Shown: positions 48,268-56,891 of the stretch, in pieces
How positions within the stretch are numbered: the stretch's first letter is position 1
Layout of the letters: the number at the start of each line of letters is the position of its first letter
Source: Ruegeria sp. HKCCSA071
Lineage (GTDB): Bacteria; Pseudomonadota; Alphaproteobacteria; Rhodobacterales; Rhodobacteraceae
Assembly (NCBI RefSeq): GCF_017872555.1
Contig: NZ_JAEDOX010000004.1
Span: 62,001-126,000 of the forward strand
Reading direction: 5' to 3'
DNA length: 64,000 nucleotides
Made by a program: the position numbers and the translations under genes
The notes under the pieces: model-generated
Databases searched by the model: none
Told to the model about the DNA's origin: nothing
Seen by the model: only the letters and a program-made list of their open reading frames with translations

Positions 48268-49266
48268 ATGACCGTCGGCATGATCTCAAAACCGCATGAG
48301 CGCCTCGCTGAAATACTGGCGGGTGAAATGGAGGCTGTGAACACGTTGATCCGCACCCGGATGGCGTCGGACCATGCCCCACGTATCCCCGAAGTGACCC
48401 AGCATCTGGTCGAGGCGGGCGGGAAGCGCCTGCGCCCGATGCTGACATTGGCAGCTGCGCGGCTGTTTGGCTATTCGGGCGAGCACCATGTACGCCTTGC
48501 TGCCACGGTCGAGTTCATCCACACCGCCACCCTTCTGCACGACGACGTTGTGGATGAGAGCGCCCAACGGCGCGGACGCCCAACTGCAAATCTACTTTGG
48601 GACAACAAATCCAGTGTGCTGGTCGGTGATTACCTGTTTTCCCGCAGCTTCCAATTGATGGTCGAAACGGGTTCGCTCCGGGTTCTGGATATCTTGGCCA
48701 ATGCCTCAGCCACCATCGCCGAAGGCGAGGTACTGCAAATGACCGCAGCAACCGACCTGCGTACAGATGAAAGCGTTTACCTTCAGGTCGTGCGCGGCAA
48801 GACAGCAGCTTTGTTTTCAGCTGCGACCGAGGTGGGTGGCGTGATCGCCGGCGCATCGGAAGAACAGGTCAAAGCTCTGTTCGATTATGGTGACGCATTG
48901 GGGATCGCATTCCAGATTGCAGACGACCTGCTGGATTATCAGGGTGACAGCAAGACAACCGGCAAAAATGTGGGCGATGACTTTCGTGAACGGAAACTGA
49001 CCCTGCCTGTAATCAAGGCCGTGGCGCAATCCACGCCCGAAGAACGCGCATTCTGGGAGCGAACGATCGAAAAAGGCCGCCAACAGGATGGCGATCTGGA
49101 TCATGCGCTGGGTCTGATGGACAAATACACAACGCTGGAAAAAACCCGGCAGGACGCTTTGGGTTGGGCGAATAAGGCAAAGGCATCTCTGGATGTTCTG
49201 CCCGATCATGAGATTCGCAGCCTGCTGCGCGAACTGGCCGATTACGTGGTCTCGCGCCTCAGTTAA
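48268..49266 (+). CDS. Long-chain polyprenyl diphosphate synthase (ubiquinone side chain)
   Basis: 332 residues. The first aspartate-rich motif is LLHDDVVDES near residue 91 and the second IADDLLDYQGD near residue 218; GGKRLRPMLTLAAARL near residue 51 is the family N-terminal signature. Residues before the first motif are small (TAT-L), consistent with a long product such as the C50 chain of ubiquinone-10 usual in this group (inference). AGGAG fits ATG 48268 better than 48265. Its end overlaps the convergent ispE by 8 bases. Confidence 0.92.
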   Translation: MTVGMISKPHERLAEILAGEMEAVNTLIRTRMASDHAPRIPEVTQHLVEAGGKRLRPMLTLAAARLFGYSGEHHVRLAATVEFIHTATLLHDDVVDESAQRRGRPTANLLWDNKSSVLVGDYLFSRSFQLMVETGSLRVLDILANASATIAEGEVLQMTAATDLRTDESVYLQVVRGKTAALFSAATEVGGVIAGASEEQVKALFDYGDALGIAFQIADDLLDYQGDSKTTGKNVGDDFRERKLTLPVIKAVAQSTPEERAFWERTIEKGRQQDGDLDHALGLMDKYTTLEKTRQDALGWANKAKASLDVLPDHEIRSLLRELADYVVSRLS

Positions 49267-50080
49267 GCTGCGTCGCGCGGCACCACCAGTCAGGATGCGC
49301 CGCACCGATCTCATAGGCCGCGAAATGCGCGTCTTTCATTGTGGGGTATAGGGCAAAACAGGTCGAGCCGGATCCCGACATGCGCGTCACAAGGGCACGA
49401 TTGGTCATGTTCAACTCGTCCAGAACCTGCTCGATCTCACGTGCAACACCCATGGCAGGTACCTGTAAGTCATTGCGTTGATCACGCAACCACAGAGCAC
49501 AGGCTTCAGCGTCTTCAAAATCAGGGACCAGCTCAGGCATCGGCGGATTGTCTCGGGACGCCAGCGCGTTGAAAACGGTACCTGTCGGCACCGGCACATT
49601 CGGGTTGACCAAAAGCGCGGGCAGGTGCGGAAGGTTCACCGCCGCCAAACGATCGCCAATGCCTTGCATTCTGATCGCCCGGTTTTCGAGACAAACGGGC
49701 ACATCTGCGCCCAGTGACAACGGCAGGTCAGGCCGGACGTCACATCCCTGACCTGCCAATGCCCAAAGCGTGGCGGCCGCATCCGATGACCCGCCCCCTA
49801 TACCTGCCCCGTGGGGCAGAGACTTGATCAGCTCGACATGCCCGGTCCAGCCGACGCCTTCGGCCGCTTTCCAGACCAGGTTACGGCTGTCCGTGGGCAC
49901 GCCTTCGGCAAACTCCCCACTCACGTCGATAGTCAGCTCGGGACCGGGCGAGAATGTCAACTGATCGCCCAGATCTGCAAAAACCACTAACGAATCCAAC
50001 AGGTGATAACCGTCCTTACGACGTCCGGTCACATGCAGGGTCAGGTTGATTTTGGCGGGCGCAAACGCCTTAATTTCCAT
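49259..50080 (-). CDS. ispE: 4-diphosphocytidyl-2-C-methyl-D-erythritol kinase
   Basis: 273 residues. GHMP kinase of the MEP isoprenoid pathway: FAPAKINLTLHVTGRRKDGYH at the N-terminus, the ATP loop SLPHGAGIGGGSSDAAATL near residue 87, and TRMSGSGSTCFALY near residue 237. The start lies inside the end of the TPR gene (11-base overlap). Isoprenoid supply sits next to the prenyl chain synthase. Confidence 0.95.
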   Translation of the reverse strand: MEIKAFAPAKINLTLHVTGRRKDGYHLLDSLVVFADLGDQLTFSPGPELTIDVSGEFAEGVPTDSRNLVWKAAEGVGWTGHVELIKSLPHGAGIGGGSSDAAATLWALAGQGCDVRPDLPLSLGADVPVCLENRAIRMQGIGDRLAAVNLPHLPALLVNPNVPVPTGTVFNALASRDNPPMPELVPDFEDAEACALWLRDQRNDLQVPAMGVAREIEQVLDELNMTNRALVTRMSGSGSTCFALYPTMKDAHFAAYEIGAAHPDWWCRATQLN

Positions 50081-51782
50081 TTGCGACTTTCAAGGGTTCC
50101 GCGCCTTCTTCGGCCAGAACGGCACTTAGTCCGACCTCGATCTTGCGTCGAATCCGATCCGGGTCAGCCTCACCATCCGTGTCTTCGGGATCAACAAAGG
50201 ACAGCGCCCGTTTCCATTGGAACTCGGCCTCGCGTGCACGCCCAACAGCCCAATAGACATCCCCCAGATGATCATTGACGACAGGATCAACGGGCATCAG
50301 CTCGACCGCGCGCTCCATATGCTCGACCGCTTCTTCGTAACGACCCAGACGGAACAGAACCCAACCCAGACTATCCACGATGTAGCCGCTATCCGGGCGG
50401 GCTTCGACCGCACGCTGGATCATGTCCAGCGCTTCATCCAGCTTTTCTTTCCGTTCTACCAGAGAATAGCCCAGATAGTTCAGCACCTGCGGCTGATCCG
50501 GATTCAACTCCAGCGCCCGACGGAAATCGGTTTCAGCCTGATCCCACTGCTTCAGCCGCTCGTGGCTTATGCCGCGCGCGTAGTGCAGGAACCAATTCCC
50601 GCCTGCCTGACTGTCCGTCAGAGCAATCGCAGTGTCATAAGAGGCAACCGCAGCTGCATAGTTTTCCTGACGACGCTGAAGATCTGCCAGAGAAACATGC
50701 ACGCTGGGCAAATCAGGATTTTGCAACGCCAGATTTTGAAGAACTTCAATGGCTGCATCGGTTTTTCCGGATTTGTCCAGGATTTCGGCCCGCCCAAGTT
50801 CTGCGGCATGGTGGTCATTGCTGCTTGCCGGGACCATGCGATAGGCGGCAACGGCCAGATCATACTGTTGCAGCTTGTCCAGCAATTCCGCGCTCAGCAG
50901 AATGGCGTCCACGTGGTCTGGGCGCAGAAAGCTCGCCAGTCGTGAATAAAGCAGGACGTAGTCAGCCGAAGCCTCGCTGTTCAATGCGGCACCAACGGTA
51001 AAGAATATTTCCGCCATTCCATCCAGCGCAGAGCCCGCGTGGGTGAACGGAAGCGTCTCGCCCGCGGTCAATTTATCAGTGTAGGCTTCAATGGTCGGAT
51101 CGCTACCGGAAACAAACACATCGTCCAGAAACTGTATGGCGTCTTCGTTGCGATCCAGCTGTGACAGCACCTCTGTACGGGCCAGCGCGGCCCGGCGCGA
51201 GAACCGCGCAACCGCGCCGTTGTTATCCGCAAATATCACCTCGGCACCTTCGAAATCGCCGATAGAGGCCAGTGCCATGGCTTTGTGATACAGCGCAAAC
51301 TCCCTGAGGCCTTCCTGCGTGGCCACGGCATCGAACTGCTCCATGGCCTTTGTCATTTCACCTTGCCCCAGGTGGGCCCATGCAATCATCAGCCCATCAA
51401 CCAAAGGACCGATCCCCTGCGTTTCAGGGTCACGCGCCAAAAGTTCGTCAAACTTGCCGTCTGCAATCAAATTGGCCGAAATCGCCATACGCGCGGCCTG
51501 ACTGGGAAGGTTGGCTTCCTCGATCTGCTTTGCAACAGGCAAAGCACGGGCAATTTCCCCCAGCGCAAGGCGGGCGACGACAACGCTTTCCAAGAGCAGC
51601 GCGTTTTCCGGATCAAACCTGAGAGCCTGGGCGTAGTATCTTTCCGCCGCAGAATAGTCGCTTTCGTAGATCGCCTGACGCCCGGCCAGATATGAACCGG
51701 CACCCGAATCCGAAAAGGCCGGCACAGCGACCGACGACATGAGCAGCACGGACAATGCCGTGCGACGAACCAGGGAAACCAC
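50070..51782 (-). CDS. Exported tetratricopeptide repeat protein
   Basis: 570 residues. Signal peptide about residues 1-24 (LSVLLMSSVAVPAFS). Consecutive TPR helices begin at residue 30 and are clearest in the last third, e.g. AETDFRRALELNPDQPQVLN, EALDMIQRAVEARPDSGYIV and EEAVEHMERAVELMPVDPVV. Long version of an alphaproteobacterial envelope TPR protein preceding ispE. It probably scaffolds a periplasmic complex; partner unknown. Confidence 0.88.
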   Translation of the reverse strand: MVSLVRRTALSVLLMSSVAVPAFSDSGAGSYLAGRQAIYESDYSAAERYYAQALRFDPENALLLESVVVARLALGEIARALPVAKQIEEANLPSQAARMAISANLIADGKFDELLARDPETQGIGPLVDGLMIAWAHLGQGEMTKAMEQFDAVATQEGLREFALYHKAMALASIGDFEGAEVIFADNNGAVARFSRRAALARTEVLSQLDRNEDAIQFLDDVFVSGSDPTIEAYTDKLTAGETLPFTHAGSALDGMAEIFFTVGAALNSEASADYVLLYSRLASFLRPDHVDAILLSAELLDKLQQYDLAVAAYRMVPASSNDHHAAELGRAEILDKSGKTDAAIEVLQNLALQNPDLPSVHVSLADLQRRQENYAAAVASYDTAIALTDSQAGGNWFLHYARGISHERLKQWDQAETDFRRALELNPDQPQVLNYLGYSLVERKEKLDEALDMIQRAVEARPDSGYIVDSLGWVLFRLGRYEEAVEHMERAVELMPVDPVVNDHLGDVYWAVGRAREAEFQWKRALSFVDPEDTDGEADPDRIRRKIEVGLSAVLAEEGAEPLKVANGN

Positions 51783-51840
51783 CGAAATCCTGCCTTACTA
51801 TCGTTGACTGACGGTTAAGCTAGGGCTTCGGTCGGCAAGA

Positions 51841-51883
51841 GGCAATGGCAGAGCCTTCACGACCCTGCCATTGCCGGTTTTTT
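51841..51883. terminator. Long hairpin between the TPR and ETF-QO genes
   Basis: Arms GGCAATGGCAG and CTGCCATTGCC with a 13-base loop, followed on the plus strand by GG and six T. Both flanking genes run on the minus strand, so the T-run faces the opposite way. For the ETF-QO transcript the hairpin is preceded by A6 and followed by TCTTGCC. A terminator for ETF-QO or for antisense transcription are both possible. Confidence 0.7.
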
Positions 51884-51885
51884 GC

Positions 51886-53532
51886 TTACATGTTCGGATA
51901 GTTTGGTCCGTCGCCACCCTGCGGCGTGGTCCAGGTGATATTCTGGCTTGGATCCTTGATGTCGCAGGTTTTGCAGTGAACGCAGTTCTGGAAGTTGATG
52001 ACGAATCGCGGCCCGTTGTCATCCTCGACCATTTCGTAAACGCCTGCCGGGCAATAGCGCTGCGCCGGTTCGTCGAACTTTGGCAGGTTGACCTTGACCG
52101 GGATTTCCGGGTCCGCCAGGCGCAGGTGGCAGGGCTGGCTTTCCTCGTGATTGGTTGCCGCAAAGGACACGTTGGTCAGCCGGTCAAAGGACAGCGTCCC
52201 ATCGGGCTTGGGATAGTCGATCGGCTTGTGCTTGCTGGCTTCCTCGGTCGACTGGGCATCGTTCTTGCCATGCCCTAGCGTACCAAAGAGCGAAAAGCCC
52301 AATGTGTTGGTCCACATGTCCAAACCACCCAGCACCAGCGAGGGGATCATGCCCCACTTGGACCACATCGGCTTGACGTTGCGCACCTTCTTCAGGTCCT
52401 TGCCAATCTCGCCATTGCGAACATCGGCCTCGTAAGCGGTCAGCTCATCGCCCGAACGGTCAGCCTTGATCGCGTCATAGGCGGCCTCGGCGGCAGCCTT
52501 GCCCGACAGCATCGCATTGTGGTTGCCCTTGATGCGCGGCACGTTGACCATGCCCGCGGAACAGCCCAGCAACGCCACGCCCGGCGCCACCAGCTTGGGC
52601 ATCGACTGAAGACCGCCTTCGGTGATCGCACGGGCACCGTATGCCACGCGCTTGCCGCCTTTCAGCAGCTCGGCCACCATCGGGTGATGCTTGAAACGCT
52701 GGAATTCCATATAGGGGTACAGGTGCGGGTTCTTGTAGTTCAGGTGAACCACAAAGCCGACATAGACCTGATTGTTTTCAAGGTGATAGATGAACGACCC
52801 GCCACCTGCGTTGCCGCCCAGAGGCCAGCCCATTGTGTGCGTGACCGTACCTTCCTTGTGCTTGGCTGGGTCAATCTCCCAGATCTCTTTCATGCCGACG
52901 CCGTATTTCTGTGGCTCTTTGCCGGCAGACAAGTCGTATTTGGCAATGACTTCCTTGGACAGTGAGCCGCGCACACCTTCCGACAGGAAGACGTATTTGC
53001 CGTGCAGTTCCATGCCAGGCTCTGTATTGGGGCCATAAGAGCCGTCCGCTTCCAGACCAAAGACACCGGCCACGACGCCTTTGACTTCGCCATTGTCACC
53101 GTAAACCAGCTCGGAACAGGCCATGCCGGGGAAGATTTCCACGCCCAGCTCCTCGGCCTGCTCGGCCATCCAGCGGCAAACATTACCCATCGAGACGATG
53201 TAGTTGCCATGGTTGTTCATCAACGGCGGCATCGGGAAGTTGGGAATGCGGATCTTGCCTGCCTCGCCCAGCATGTAGAAATTGTCTTCATGCACCGGCA
53301 CGTTCAGCGGAGCACCCTTTGCCTTCCAATCCGGGATCAATGCATCCAGTCCGCAGGGATCGAGAACTGCGCCAGACAGGATATGCGCACCTACTTCCGA
53401 GCCCTTTTCCAGAACGACGACGTTCAGGTCCGCATCCAGCTGTTTCAGACGAATGGCAGCCGACAGGCCTGCAGGACCTGCGCCTACGATCACCACGTCA
53501 TATTCCATTGCTTCGCGTTCAATCTCGGCCAT
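51886..53532 (-). CDS. Electron transfer flavoprotein-ubiquinone oxidoreductase
   Basis: 548 residues. Moves electrons from ETF (fatty acid and amino acid oxidation) to ubiquinone at the membrane. FAD fold VVIVGAGPAGLSAAIRLKQLD near residue 13; GGLQSMPKLVAPGVALLGCSAG near residue 306; the C-terminal [4Fe-4S] ligands are in CPAGVYE, NCVHCKTCDIKDPSQN (residues about 497-535). The first Cys and the CVHCKTC group give the four ligands. Own promoter region of about 140 bases upstream of 53532, in which I see nothing clear. Confidence 0.95.
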   Translation of the reverse strand: MAEIEREAMEYDVVIVGAGPAGLSAAIRLKQLDADLNVVVLEKGSEVGAHILSGAVLDPCGLDALIPDWKAKGAPLNVPVHEDNFYMLGEAGKIRIPNFPMPPLMNNHGNYIVSMGNVCRWMAEQAEELGVEIFPGMACSELVYGDNGEVKGVVAGVFGLEADGSYGPNTEPGMELHGKYVFLSEGVRGSLSKEVIAKYDLSAGKEPQKYGVGMKEIWEIDPAKHKEGTVTHTMGWPLGGNAGGGSFIYHLENNQVYVGFVVHLNYKNPHLYPYMEFQRFKHHPMVAELLKGGKRVAYGARAITEGGLQSMPKLVAPGVALLGCSAGMVNVPRIKGNHNAMLSGKAAAEAAYDAIKADRSGDELTAYEADVRNGEIGKDLKKVRNVKPMWSKWGMIPSLVLGGLDMWTNTLGFSLFGTLGHGKNDAQSTEEASKHKPIDYPKPDGTLSFDRLTNVSFAATNHEESQPCHLRLADPEIPVKVNLPKFDEPAQRYCPAGVYEMVEDDNGPRFVINFQNCVHCKTCDIKDPSQNITWTTPQGGDGPNYPNM

Positions 53533-53668
53533 CGCGGGCTCCCTAGCTTACTTTCCGAATTGGCGCTGTCACTGCAGGATCTGCGCAATTTTGTTTCACG
53601 GCTGATTACATGGTCAGAAAGACTTTGGTCAATCGAAACACGGCGTAACAAGGGCGCTATTCGACACA

Positions 53669-54124
53669 TCAGTCCTCTGGTGCATCACCCATCAGGTATC
53701 TGGGACCGCTACCATGGGATTTTGCCCTGTCATCGGGGTTATAAAGCTTGCATTTCGGCAAACTGAGGCACCCACACCCAATGCAGCCGTCCAGATTGTC
53801 GCGCAATCGCTTCAGGGTATCGATTCGCTGGTCCAGATGAGTGCGCAACCGCACGCTTATAGCTTTCCAATCCTGTGGTGTCGGTGTTCGCTTTCCCGGC
53901 AAGCCCGACAAGACCTCGCGAATTTCAGGCAAGGTCAGGCCGAACTGCTGTGCGATCATGACAAAGCTCAGCCGCCGGATATCTGCCCGCTGGTAACGTC
54001 GCTGCCCACCCGCATTGCGCCAGGGCGCGATCAAACCCTGTGCTTCGTAATACCGGATCGCTGAAACGGCCAACCCCGTACGTCGGGCCAATGCCCCGAT
54101 TGCCAACCCTTCTGAAACAGCCAT
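53669..54124 (-). CDS. soxR: SoxR redox-sensing MerR-family activator
   Basis: 151 residues from ATG 54124. MerR-type winged helix LAIGALARRTGLAVSAIRYY at residues 7-26, dimerisation helix, and the C-terminal [2Fe-2S] ligands CIGCGCLSLPKC (CX2CXCX5C, near residues 119-130), which define SoxR. It senses redox-cycling compounds and nitric oxide. It is divergent from the VOC gene, with a palindromic box overlapping a widely spaced promoter between them. Confidence 0.95.
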   Translation of the reverse strand: MAVSEGLAIGALARRTGLAVSAIRYYEAQGLIAPWRNAGGQRRYQRADIRRLSFVMIAQQFGLTLPEIREVLSGLPGKRTPTPQDWKAISVRLRTHLDQRIDTLKRLRDNLDGCIGCGCLSLPKCKLYNPDDRAKSHGSGPRYLMGDAPED

Positions 54125-54144
54125 GTCGCCCTCGAAGAAATACC

Positions 54145-54175
54145 TTGACCTAAAGTTAGGTTTAGAAATTACGGT
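54145..54175 (+). promoter_or_regulatory. SoxR box and long-spacer promoter
   Basis: TTGACC (54145-54150) overlaps the perfect palindrome ACCTAA-AG-TTAGGT (54148-54161). A TACGGT at 54170-54175 gives a 19-base spacer, as in MerR-family promoters. The AAGTTA core resembles known SoxR boxes. The target is the divergent VOC gene. Confidence 0.7.
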
Positions 54176-54205
54176 GAGTCGAAACAAGCCAAAAAAGGAG
54201 ATCCC

Positions 54206-54586
54206 ATGATGGCAACGCTTGAACATACCAATTTCACTGTCAGCGACCCACAGGCCTCGGCCGCCTGGATGCAGCAGGTCTTTGGCTGGAAAACACGCTG
54301 GGAAGGACCCGCAATATCAGGCGGATACACGGTGCATGTCGGATCGGCCCACACCTATCTTGCGCTTTACAAACCCGATGCGCCGAAACCATTGGTCGAA
54401 AGCAGCTACGACGTCGTCGGCGGGCTGAACCATGTTGGTGTGCTGGTTGAAGATATCGATGCAACGGAGGCCAAGGTGCGCAAGGCGGGGTTCGAACCCC
54501 ATAATCATGCCGATTACGAACCGGGGCGTCGGTTCTATTTCAGGGATGACAACGGCATCGAGTTTGAAGTGGTACAATATGATTGA
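54206..54586 (+). CDS. VOC superfamily (glyoxalase/bleomycin-resistance type) protein
   Basis: 126 residues (ATG 54206 or 54209; AAGGAG precedes both). Two beta-alpha-beta-beta-beta units: LEHTNFTVSDPQASAAWMQQ at the start, GGLNHVGVLVEDIDATEAKV near residue 72, and NGIEFEVVQYD at the end. Metal ligands could be His7, His76 and Glu123. Control by SoxR suggests a role with redox-cycling compounds, e.g. binding or modifying them. Enzyme activity unknown. Confidence 0.82.
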   Translation: MMATLEHTNFTVSDPQASAAWMQQVFGWKTRWEGPAISGGYTVHVGSAHTYLALYKPDAPKPLVESSYDVVGGLNHVGVLVEDIDATEAKVRKAGFEPHNHADYEPGRRFYFRDDNGIEFEVVQYD

Positions 54587-54760
54587 GATGCTGTGGCTCT
54601 GCACGTCTTCGAGGCGATGGTGCAAGGGCGGGCAACCGGACCATCGCCATAGGCCACACCCGAAACAATCCCGGCGGCGCAATGTTGCAAATTGATCGCC
54701 GCAACTGCTGACACCCCTTGCAATTCACGTGGTATTTGGGTCAGGTAATCGTCAACCTAG

Positions 54761-54796
54761 GACTCGCCCCGACGCTTCTGTGCGGCGGGGCGAGTC
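54761..54796 (+). terminator. Strong hairpin ahead of greA
   Basis: Arms GACTCGCCCCG and CGGGGCGAGTC with a 14-base loop, 24 bases before the greA start. Followed by AGTTT only. It may end the VOC transcript or sit in the greA leader. The rest of the 234-base gap 54587-54820 shows nothing else that I can support. Confidence 0.55.
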
Positions 54797-54820
54797 AGTT
54801 TATGCGTGGACGTAGAGAGT

Positions 54821-55291
54821 ATGGAAAAGATCCCGATGACGCCTGCGGGCAATGCCGCACTCGCAGCTGAGTTGAAGAACCTCAAATCCGTCGAACGCCC
54901 TGCGATTATCGAAGCCATCGCATCGGCGCGTGAACTTGGCGACCTGAAAGAAAACGCGGAATACCATTCAGCCCGCGAAAAGCAGGGCTTTATCGAAGGT
55001 CGCATTAAAGAACTGGAAGGTATCCTGTCGCTGGCGGATGTAATTGATCCTGCAAAACTGTCCGGCGCGATCAAGTTTGGCGCAAAGGTTACTTTGGTTG
55101 ACGAGGATACCGACGAAGAAAAGACGTGGCAGATCGTCGGCGAATATGAAGCCAATATCGAAGCTGGCCTTTTGAACATCAAATCCCCCATCGCCCGTGC
55201 CTTGATCGGCAAGGACGAAGGAGACAGTGTCGAGGTGCGCACCCCTGGCGGCGTGCGCTCTTATGAAATTCTGAGCATCAAGTACGCCTGA
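54821..55291 (+). CDS. greA: Transcription elongation factor GreA
   Basis: 156 residues. Rescues backtracked RNA polymerase by stimulating transcript cleavage. N-terminal coiled coil begins [20 protein letters not shown] with the acidic tip [20 protein letters not shown] near residue 40, containing the DXXE catalytic acids. The C-terminal FKBP-like domain ends [20 protein letters not shown]. The ATG at 54821 gives the family length; a GTG five codons earlier is possible. Confidence 0.96.
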   Translation: MEKIPMTPAGNAALAAELKNLKSVERPAIIEAIASARELGDLKENAEYHSAREKQGFIEGRIKELEGILSLADVIDPAKLSGAIKFGAKVTLVDEDTDEEKTWQIVGEYEANIEAGLLNIKSPIARALIGKDEGDSVEVRTPGGVRSYEILSIKYA

Positions 55292-55305
55292 CCGGAGCGC
55301 ATGTA

Positions 55306-56301
55306 ATGTCGGGGCACAAACCTGACCCGGAAACTGAAAGACCGACTTCGCTGGGCATCTATGACCGCCCAAAGACACTGTCTGTCACCGAGATTGAGAT
55401 TGCCGCGCTGGTGCTCAGCCTGATTTGGCTGGTGGTGTCGGTTGTTTTTCTGGTGTTGCCGGATAAGGGGCAAAGCGGTGGTTTTGTTGTCACCTTTCTG
55501 GCCGTTTTCATGCCTGTGGCGATGATCTGGGTCGCAGCCACTGCCATGCGGGCCAGCCGCGTGATGCGCGAGGAAAGCGCACGGCTGCAAACTGCGATTG
55601 ATGCGATCCGTCAGGCTTATGTGGCGCAGCAGCAGCGCGCATCCAGCACCTACGAACCGGCGGTGGCCAAGAAACTGGATGAGATCGCAGCCGCAACGCG
55701 GAAAACCGAAAATGCGTTGGCAACATTTTCGACCAAGCGCACAACGCCACCTTACGTCCCGGCAAAACCACTTGTAGCGGGTGCTCAGACCTCGCTTGAA
55801 CTGGGCACACCTGCGGAAGAGATCGCGCCACCACTGAGCACCGAAATCTTTATCCGCGCCTTGAACTTCCCGGAAACTCAGAATGACACCGAAGGGTTTA
55901 ATGCCCTGCGCGTGGCGCTGAAAGACCGCAAGACGGCGCAGATCGTGCAAGCCTCGCAGGATGTTCTTACACTGCTCAGCCAGGAAGGCATCTACATGGA
56001 CGACCTGCGCCCTGACATGGCCCGGCCCGAAATCTGGCGTCAGTTCGCGCAGGGCGCGCGGGGTCGCGCTGTCGCCTCGCTGGGGGGTGTACGCGACAGG
56101 TCCTCGCTGGCGCTGACAGCTGCGCGGATGAAACAGGATCCCATTTTCCGGGACGCCGCCCACCATTTTCTTCGCCGCTTCGACAAGATGATGGCCGAGT
56201 TCGAGCCCACCGCAAGTGATGCAGAACTGAGCGCTTTGGGTGAGACCCGCACGGCGCGGGCGTTCATGTTGCTGGGGCGCGTGGCCGGGACGTTTGATTA
56301 G
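55306..56301 (+). CDS. Membrane protein of unknown function
   Basis: 331 residues. Two membrane helices (about residues 31-52 and 62-82) are followed by a coiled coil (about 83-145) and a helical C-terminal domain (about 175-331) rich in Arg/Ala. No motif recognised. It starts 14 bases after greA and may be co-transcribed. I recall similar proteins across Rhodobacterales. Converges with the GNAT gene (4-base overlap). Confidence 0.75.
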   Translation: MSGHKPDPETERPTSLGIYDRPKTLSVTEIEIAALVLSLIWLVVSVVFLVLPDKGQSGGFVVTFLAVFMPVAMIWVAATAMRASRVMREESARLQTAIDAIRQAYVAQQQRASSTYEPAVAKKLDEIAAATRKTENALATFSTKRTTPPYVPAKPLVAGAQTSLELGTPAEEIAPPLSTEIFIRALNFPETQNDTEGFNALRVALKDRKTAQIVQASQDVLTLLSQEGIYMDDLRPDMARPEIWRQFAQGARGRAVASLGGVRDRSSLALTAARMKQDPIFRDAAHHFLRRFDKMMAEFEPTASDAELSALGETRTARAFMLLGRVAGTFD

Positions 56302-56891
56302 TCCGATTTAACGACCCAAGACATCTTGGTCGCGCTGCTGAAGCCAAACACGTAACTTAAAGGTCCGGTTTTTTCTTCACCCACAGGCCGAAATCCTTCG
56401 CGCTTGTATAAAGCGCGGGCGCGGGGGTTTGTGTCGATAACGTCAAGCTGAACCACTGACATGTTTTGTTTCCGCGCCTCACGCTTAACGGCATCCAGCA
56501 AGGCAGTACCAACGCCTTTGCCACGCGAGCCCGCGGCCACAAATATGCCATCCATCTGAAACACGCCGGGTTTCAGTTCGCGCTCCAGAATGCTGAGGAT
56601 GAGGGCGCGCCAAATGGCCCCAAACCAGCCATAGACCTTTGCTAGGTCTGACATTCTGCCTCCGGCCAATGCACCATCGCGTGTCTTGAAACCTGCAAGC
56701 CCCAAAACCCGGTCTTCCTTGTCCCGTGCAACCAGCGCGAAATCCGGATTCAACGAAGTTTCGAAGAAAGCCAGCCCCTTTTCATCCGGACCCATGACTT
56801 TGTTCAGTTTCGCCGAGAATGCCTGCCAGAACAGGGTCGCCACCAGCTCGTGTTCCGCATCAGAAAAACCGCGTGAGACCGTGATTTTCAC
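56298..56891 (-). CDS. GNAT family N-acetyltransferase
   Basis: 197 residues. The acetyl-CoA loop is GSRGKGVGTALLDAVKREAR near residue 120 (R/QXXGXG/A), with QLDVIDTNPRARALYKREGF near residue 150 as the C-terminal acceptor side. Substrate unknown. Last gene of the coupled fdhD-mobA-mobB-moeA run; its start overlaps the moeA stop by four bases. Confidence 0.85.
   Translation of the reverse strand: MKITVSRGFSDAEHELVATLFWQAFSAKLNKVMGPDEKGLAFFETSLNPDFALVARDKEDRVLGLAGFKTRDGALAGGRMSDLAKVYGWFGAIWRALILSILERELKPGVFQMDGIFVAAGSRGKGVGTALLDAVKREARKQNMSVVQLDVIDTNPRARALYKREGFRPVGEEKTGPLSYVFGFSSATKMSWVVKSD

Noticed and set aside
54535..54723. Minus-strand ORFs in the gap between the VOC gene and greA
   Set aside because: They overlap the VOC 3' end, lack a ribosome site, and show no recognisable domain.
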